Part shown: one piece after another, positions 5,344-8,149 of the stretch
Layout: each line of letters opens with the position of its first letter
Numbering within the stretch: the stretch's first letter is position 1
Origin: Anaerolineae bacterium
GTDB taxonomy: Bacteria > Chloroflexota > Anaerolineae > B4-G1
Assembly (NCBI GenBank): GCA_030612185.1
Contig: JAUWOI010000180.1
Location: forward strand, 1 to 8,149
DNA length: 8,149 nt
Reading direction: 5' to 3'
The notes under the pieces: generated by a model
Seen by the model: only the letters and a program-made list of their open reading frames with translations
What the model was told of the DNA's origin: nothing
Databases searched by the model: none
Translations under genes and position numbers: made by a program

Positions 5344-6336
5344 TCAGCCTCCCCACGGTGTCACAGTCGGATAGGGCGTGGCGCTGGGGGTGGGGGTCTG
5401 ACAGAGGCGCGCCTTCCTCAGCGCGGCGGCGTATTCAGAGGCCGGAGCGCCGACGGAGAGGGCGTACTCCAGCATCATCTCAGCGTCCACGCAGCGGCCG
5501 GCGCCCAGGTAGGCTTGCCCCAGCGCACCGAAGAGGTCGGCGATGGGCTGGTCGGAGTGGATGGCCAGGCTGGTATCGCCGGCCTGCACCAACGCGCGGG
5601 CGGCCTCGAACGAAGTAACCGCCTCCTGCCAGGAGCCGTTCTCCGCGTAGGCCCGCCCCAGCGCGAACCAGAGCAGGGCGGGCGGGTCGGAGGTGGCCTC
5701 GATTCCCTCGACCAGGGTGTTGATGGTGGTGACGGGTGCACTCAATTCGATGAACGCCCAGCCGTGGTAGTAGTGGCGCAGCGGGTCGTCGGGGTGGGCG
5801 GTGGTGTACTCACGGCTGAGAGCCAGCAGACGACTGGAGTCGCGGGCCGCGCGGGCGGTCAGCCAGCGGGAGCGGAAGGTCTCTGCCTTCAGGTCAGGGT
5901 CCAGGGCCAGGGCACGGTCGAAGGCTTCCAACGCCGGGCGGGCGCGGTCCAGCAGGCGTTGCGTCTCGCCGCGCAGCGCGTAGGCTGGGGCGCTGGCCGG
6001 GTCGGCCTCCAGCGCACCATCGGCGTCGGCCAGCGCCAGGCGGAGTTCCCCTTGTGCCAGGTGGACGGTGCCGCGCGCGATGTAGGCCGGCGCGAAGTCG
6101 GGCGCTAGTTGGATGGCCCAGGTGAAGGATTGTAACGCCCCAGCGGCGTCGCCCGCTTCCTGGCAGCCCAACCCCTCCTCGTAGTAGGTCTGCGCGCCGA
6201 TGGAGAAGGAAGTGGGGGCGGGAGTAGGAGTAGGAATGACGGCTCGGGTGGGAAGTCGTAACGGGGAGGTAGTGGGATCGGGGGCCGTGCACCCCACGAG
6301 CGTCATCAGCATCACCAACAACAGGAGCCTACGCAT
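5344..6336 (-). CDS. TPR-repeat lipoprotein
   Basis: 330 residues from the chosen start. Residues 1-16 are a lipoprotein signal, MRRLLLLVMLMTLVGC, with lipobox LVGC and Cys16 as the lipidation site. A Pro/Thr-rich linker follows (about 19-42). TPR units lie at about 47-80, 81-114, 115-148, 219-252 and 265-298; a more divergent helical section lies between the third and fourth. The C-terminus is a Pro/Thr tail (TPTPSATPYPTVTPWGG). The protein should sit on the outer face of the membrane as a protein-protein scaffold; the partner is unknown. The ATG at 6336 has GAGGG nine bases upstream and puts the signal peptide at the N-terminus. The frame is open further up (ATG at 6393, with GAGGAG near it), but this would place 19 polar residues before the signal. 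The gap after the HEPN-like gene is 65 bases, so co-transcription is possible. Confidence 0.87.
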   Translation of the reverse strand: MRRLLLLVMLMTLVGCTAPDPTTSPLRLPTRAVIPTPTPAPTSFSIGAQTYYEEGLGCQEAGDAAGALQSFTWAIQLAPDFAPAYIARGTVHLAQGELRLALADADGALEADPASAPAYALRGETQRLLDRARPALEAFDRALALDPDLKAETFRSRWLTARAARDSSRLLALSREYTTAHPDDPLRHYYHGWAFIELSAPVTTINTLVEGIEATSDPPALLWFALGRAYAENGSWQEAVTSFEAARALVQAGDTSLAIHSDQPIADLFGALGQAYLGAGRCVDAEMMLEYALSVGAPASEYAAALRKARLCQTPTPSATPYPTVTPWGG

Positions 6337-6401
6337 CGGTCTCAGCCCTCGGGGCGCAGGCCCGCTGTCCTTGAGCAAGGGGATGTGTTCCATGCATCTC
6401 C

Positions 6402-6836
6402 TCAAGAATCTTCGAGTTGCTTCTCTGTCCAGGCTAACAACCGGTCAGCGTGGGTCAGCATATCCCGTGCTATCGAGGCGGTGATAGGCCCCTCACCGTA
6501 CTGGGCTGTGGTCTTGCGCTCTAGTAGCCGGCGCAGATGTTGTGTTGCACGCCGCACTCCCTCCAGTTCACTGCCGTGGGCCAGCAGCAGTTCGGCGGCT
6601 GCTGTGTGGTCTTCATCTCTGGCCACTACGCCGGCCATCCGCGCCACTACTGCGTAGGCGGCGGCGATGGCGCAGGTGGGGGCGATGGCAGCCACGGCGG
6701 CCCAATCTTCCTCTGCGGCGGAACGCTGCATCGCCCGCAGGGTCTGTTGAGCACGCTGCAGGTAGTTCCGCCAGGCGGCCGACCCGACCGTACGGATGCG
6801 CGCGGCGTCGGAGCGCCGTCTGGCTTTCTTGATCAT
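6402..6836 (-). CDS. HEPN-like helical protein, partner of the upstream MNT protein
   Basis: 144 residues, nearly all helical and Ala-rich after a basic N-terminus (MIKKARRRSDAARIR). The central AIAAAYAVVARMAGVVARDEDHTAAAELL (56-84) aligns by eye with the core of small HEPN proteins encoded next to minimal nucleotidyltransferases, where the Arg-His pair forms the RNase site. Here R73 and H77 are separated by three residues, not the canonical four to six, so activity is uncertain. AAGGAG lies eight bases before the ATG at 6836. Starts further up lie in the preceding repeat and give a sequence with no family likeness. It lies 71 bases after the MNT gene, the usual order being MNT plus HEPN in one operon. 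In known pairs HEPN is the toxin RNase and MNT inactivates it by nucleotidylation. Family assignment is moderate. Confidence 0.66.
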   Translation of the reverse strand: MIKKARRRSDAARIRTVGSAAWRNYLQRAQQTLRAMQRSAAEEDWAAVAAIAPTCAIAAAYAVVARMAGVVARDEDHTAAAELLLAHGSELEGVRRATQHLRRLLERKTTAQYGEGPITASIARDMLTHADRLLAWTEKQLEDS

Positions 6837-6875
6837 CGCGTCGTCTCCTTTCAACAGGCTTGCCCTGCCTGCCCC

Positions 6876-6905
6876 GAGTGTAGTCGAGGGGAGCGAAGTC
6901 GAAGG
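6876..6905. repeat. Two tandem copies of a 15-bp repeat
   Basis: GAGTGTAGTCGAGGG (6876-6890) is followed directly by GAGCGAAGTCGAAGG (6891-6905), matching at 12 of 15 positions. It fills half of the spacer between the MNT and HEPN-like genes. It resembles the short GCGAAGTCGAAGG-type interspersed repeats seen between genes in GC-rich environmental bacteria; that comparison is from memory. No function is shown. Confidence 0.6.
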
Positions 6906-6907
6906 GC

Positions 6908-7534
6908 TCAAGTCATCGCCTGCCCGTGCAACAGTCGCTGGGGGGATGTGCCTCTGACGACCACGCCGTCCCGTAGAGCCTCCACCAGCCACTTCTCGCC
7001 GCGCTGTACCCTGGCGGCCAGTTCGTTCCTGGATAGAGCCTGAACCGAGATCACCCCGTAGCGCCGGAGCAGATCCCCATCGTGCTGCCATAGGCGTTCG
7101 GCGGTCCGTTGGGCATCGTCAGCTGCGGGCATCACCAGGAGGACGTCCAGGTCGGAGCGCCAGGTGTCCTCCTCCCGTGCCACGCTGCCGTAGATCAGCG
7201 CCGCATCCAGGGGGACGTCCACCCCGGCCAGTAGTTCGGCGATAGCGGCGTCCCGTTGAGTCCTCTCTGCCGCGAATAGAGGATGCAGCACTCGTTCCAC
7301 CAGGGCGTGGTGCTCGTTCAAGCGGTAGTAGTGGGCGCGCCCGGCCACGCGATAGAGCACGACCAGCGTGTCGGCCAGATCTCTCAAGGCCCGATGTGTG
7401 GGTGTTTCCCCCATCCCGATAGCACGGGCAATCTCCCGCCCGGTATACTCACCTTCGACAGTGCAGAGATAGCGCAGGATTCTCAGCCGAGCCTGACTAC
7501 TGAGTAAATCATCTAGTGGGTGGGTATAGCGCAT
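6908..7534 (-). CDS. Winged-helix plus minimal nucleotidyltransferase (MNT) protein, antitoxin-like
   Basis: 208 residues. Residues about 12-72 form a winged helix-turn-helix: SQARLRILRYL, YTGREIARAIGM, TPTHRALRDLAD, then a wing ending HYYRL. Residues about 109-190 are a nucleotidyltransferase fold with IYGSVAREED (114-123) and SDLDVLLVM (127-135); Gly116-Ser117 and Asp128/Asp130 are the nucleotide- and metal-binding signature. MNT proteins paired with HEPN proteins act as antitoxins that AMPylate the HEPN toxin. The added DNA-binding domain would let this one repress its own promoter, fitting the palindrome upstream. The ATG at 7534 is chosen because GAGG lies eight bases upstream and the promoter ends just before it; the frame is open to 7597 but that would begin before the transcription start. 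The HEPN-like gene follows after 71 bases. Confidence 0.85.
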   Translation of the reverse strand: MRYTHPLDDLLSSQARLRILRYLCTVEGEYTGREIARAIGMGETPTHRALRDLADTLVVLYRVAGRAHYYRLNEHHALVERVLHPLFAAERTQRDAAIAELLAGVDVPLDAALIYGSVAREEDTWRSDLDVLLVMPAADDAQRTAERLWQHDGDLLRRYGVISVQALSRNELAARVQRGEKWLVEALRDGVVVRGTSPQRLLHGQAMT

Positions 7535-7561
7535 GGTTTTCGCCTCGTTTTCACTTCCCTT

Positions 7562-7597
7562 TGTGCTAATTATAGCACATAATCTTGAGAGGTGCAA
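7562..7597 (-). promoter_or_regulatory. Extended -10 promoter overlapping a perfect palindromic operator
   Basis: On the minus strand the -10 is TATAAT (7569-7574) with a TGC just before it, an extended -10. A weak -35 TTGCAC (7592-7597) lies 17 bases upstream. The -10 is at the centre of a perfect inverted repeat, TGTGCTA (7562-7568), four bases, TAGCACA (7573-7579). A dimeric repressor bound there would block RNA polymerase. The obvious candidate is the winged-helix domain of the gene that starts about 28 bases downstream. Confidence 0.75.
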
Positions 7598-7631
7598 GGA
7601 GAATGGTGCTTTCGGTTGTCCAAAGTAGGCT

Positions 7632-7651
7632 CACAGCCGCACGGGGCTGTG
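7632..7651 (-). terminator. Possible hairpin terminator after the CAP-domain gene
   Basis: CACAGCC (7632-7638) and GGCTGTG (7645-7651) form a perfect 7-bp stem with a 6-base loop, 31 bases after the CAP gene stop. Only a weak TACTTT follows on the minus strand, so efficiency as an intrinsic terminator is doubtful. It separates the CAP gene from the MNT-HEPN promoter. Confidence 0.4.
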
Positions 7652-7682
7652 GCCAGTCTATTGTACTCAGGATGGGTGGATG

Positions 7683-8149
7683 TCAAGGGGCGGCCACGCG
7701 CGGCCGGCCGAAATCGGCGATGAAGTAGTAGCCCCAGGTGGTCTGGGCCACGCCCATGCCGATCTCCGAGAGCCAGGTGGTGAGCAACGTGCGCCGGTGC
7801 GGGTCGTTGGGCGGCACCTCGTCCATCCAGATGTCCACCGCGCCTTGGGGCGTCTGGCGCTGCGCCCAACATTCCGCCCAACTGGCGGGGTCGTAGCCCG
7901 CGCGCAGGATGCGCGTCTTGATGTTCGAGCCGTCGGAGCCGGTGTGGCTGCACCAGCCACGCTGGGCACAGTCGTTCGCCTGTCCCTGGGCTGCCAGCGC
8001 CAGCGTCTCGTTGTAAGCCAGCGGCCCCAGGCCGTGCGCGGCGCGCACCTCGTTGATCAGCCGCACCGTTTCGTGGGGCCAGGCGGCGACGTCGGCGGGT
8101 GGAGGAACGGCCGGAATGGCAGTGGGGGGCGCAGTGGGTGGTTCTGAAG
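7683..8149 (-). CDS. CAP-domain (SCP/PR-1 superfamily) protein, N-terminus beyond the right edge
   Basis: 154 residues are visible; the frame stays open to the edge, so the true start is outside. The visible part begins with a Pro/Ala/Thr-rich linker (residues 1-24), then the CAP domain: VRLINEVRAAHGLGPL (28-43), AQRGWCSHTGSDGS (61-74), WAECWAQ (90-96), DPHRRTLL (116-123) and GYYFIADFG (139-147). The CAP cavity residues His68, Glu92, Glu128 and His117 appear kept. Bacterial CAP proteins are secreted or cell-surface proteins of mostly unknown activity; here the linker suggests a signal peptide or anchor upstream. A GTG at 8066 is not the likely start because it would cut the first helix off the linker without a ribosome binding site. 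Confidence 0.85.
   Translation of the reverse strand, partial: SEPPTAPPTAIPAVPPPADVAAWPHETVRLINEVRAAHGLGPLAYNETLALAAQGQANDCAQRGWCSHTGSDGSNIKTRILRAGYDPASWAECWAQRQTPQGAVDIWMDEVPPNDPHRRTLLTTWLSEIGMGVAQTTWGYYFIADFGRPRVAAP

Noticed and set aside
5260..6108. Plus-strand open frame of 282 codons starting in the heptamer repeat
   Set aside because: Antisense to the TPR lipoprotein; Gly/Gln/Val-rich with no motif, and its start lies in repeat sequence.
1..8149. DGR template repeat or reverse transcriptase inside the window
   Set aside because: No second copy of the VR with Asn-rich codons is visible in any spacer, and no coding frame shows reverse transcriptase motifs such as YxDD; the machinery must be outside if it exists.

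Overview
The window reads as a stretch of a GC-rich bacterial chromosome. The likely source is the Chloroflexota (Anaerolineae-like): the gene families are a STAND NTPase fused to a formylglycine-generating-enzyme (FGE) fold, Pro/Thr-rich lipoproteins, a CAP-domain protein, a HEPN/MNT pair and a stand-alone DUF123 GIY-YIG protein. This assignment is inference; no rRNA or tRNA is present to confirm it. Every gene I can support lies on the minus strand, so transcription runs from high to low coordinates.

Right to left along transcription: (1) the C-terminal part of a CAP/SCP-domain protein runs off the right edge (7683-8149), followed by a short hairpin. (2) A two-gene module follows: a winged-helix plus minimal nucleotidyltransferase protein (6908-7534) and a HEPN-like helical protein (6402-6836). 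Its extended -10 promoter is centred on a perfect 7+7 palindrome, which suggests autoregulation. (3) A TPR lipoprotein (5344-6336) comes next. (4) A spacer built of inverted heptamer repeats (5211-5296) follows. (5) A run of small housekeeping-type genes: a Trm112-like zinc ribbon (4906-5151), a two-helix membrane protein (4582-4812), a DUF123 GIY-YIG protein (4152-4592) and a HEAT-repeat protein (3569-4159). The last three overlap. (6) A strong sigma70-type promoter (3534-3562) and a long structured leader follow. The leader contains a 28-codon reading frame that encodes the very N-terminus of a Hanks-type Ser/Thr kinase and stops in an ATGA overlap with the next gene. (7) A 1056-residue protein (97-3267) fills the left 40 percent: degenerate SIR2-like domain, nSTAND1 NTPase, one membrane helix, and a C-terminal FGE/C-type-lectin-fold domain.

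The most exciting region is the left end. The last 40 residues of the FGE fold look like the variable region of a diversity-generating retroelement (DGR). The invariant RGGS...VRVA..R...TPS.R..NIGFR frame is kept, and the positions where family templates carry Asn are filled by Tyr, Arg, Ser, Leu, Gly and Ile. Every one of these uses a codon ending in C or T, as expected if adenines of AAY template codons were mutated. An imperfect hairpin lies just after the stop codon, as in known DGR targets. The FGE catalytic cysteines are absent, so this domain is more likely a binding surface than an enzyme. Predicted topology places the variable domain outside the cell and the STAND/SIR2 part inside, which gives a diversified one-protein receptor. 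The SIR2 part has lost both its catalytic Asn and His, so it is unlikely to be a simple NADase effector. No reverse transcriptase or template repeat is present in the window; they would have to lie beyond the left edge or elsewhere in the genome.
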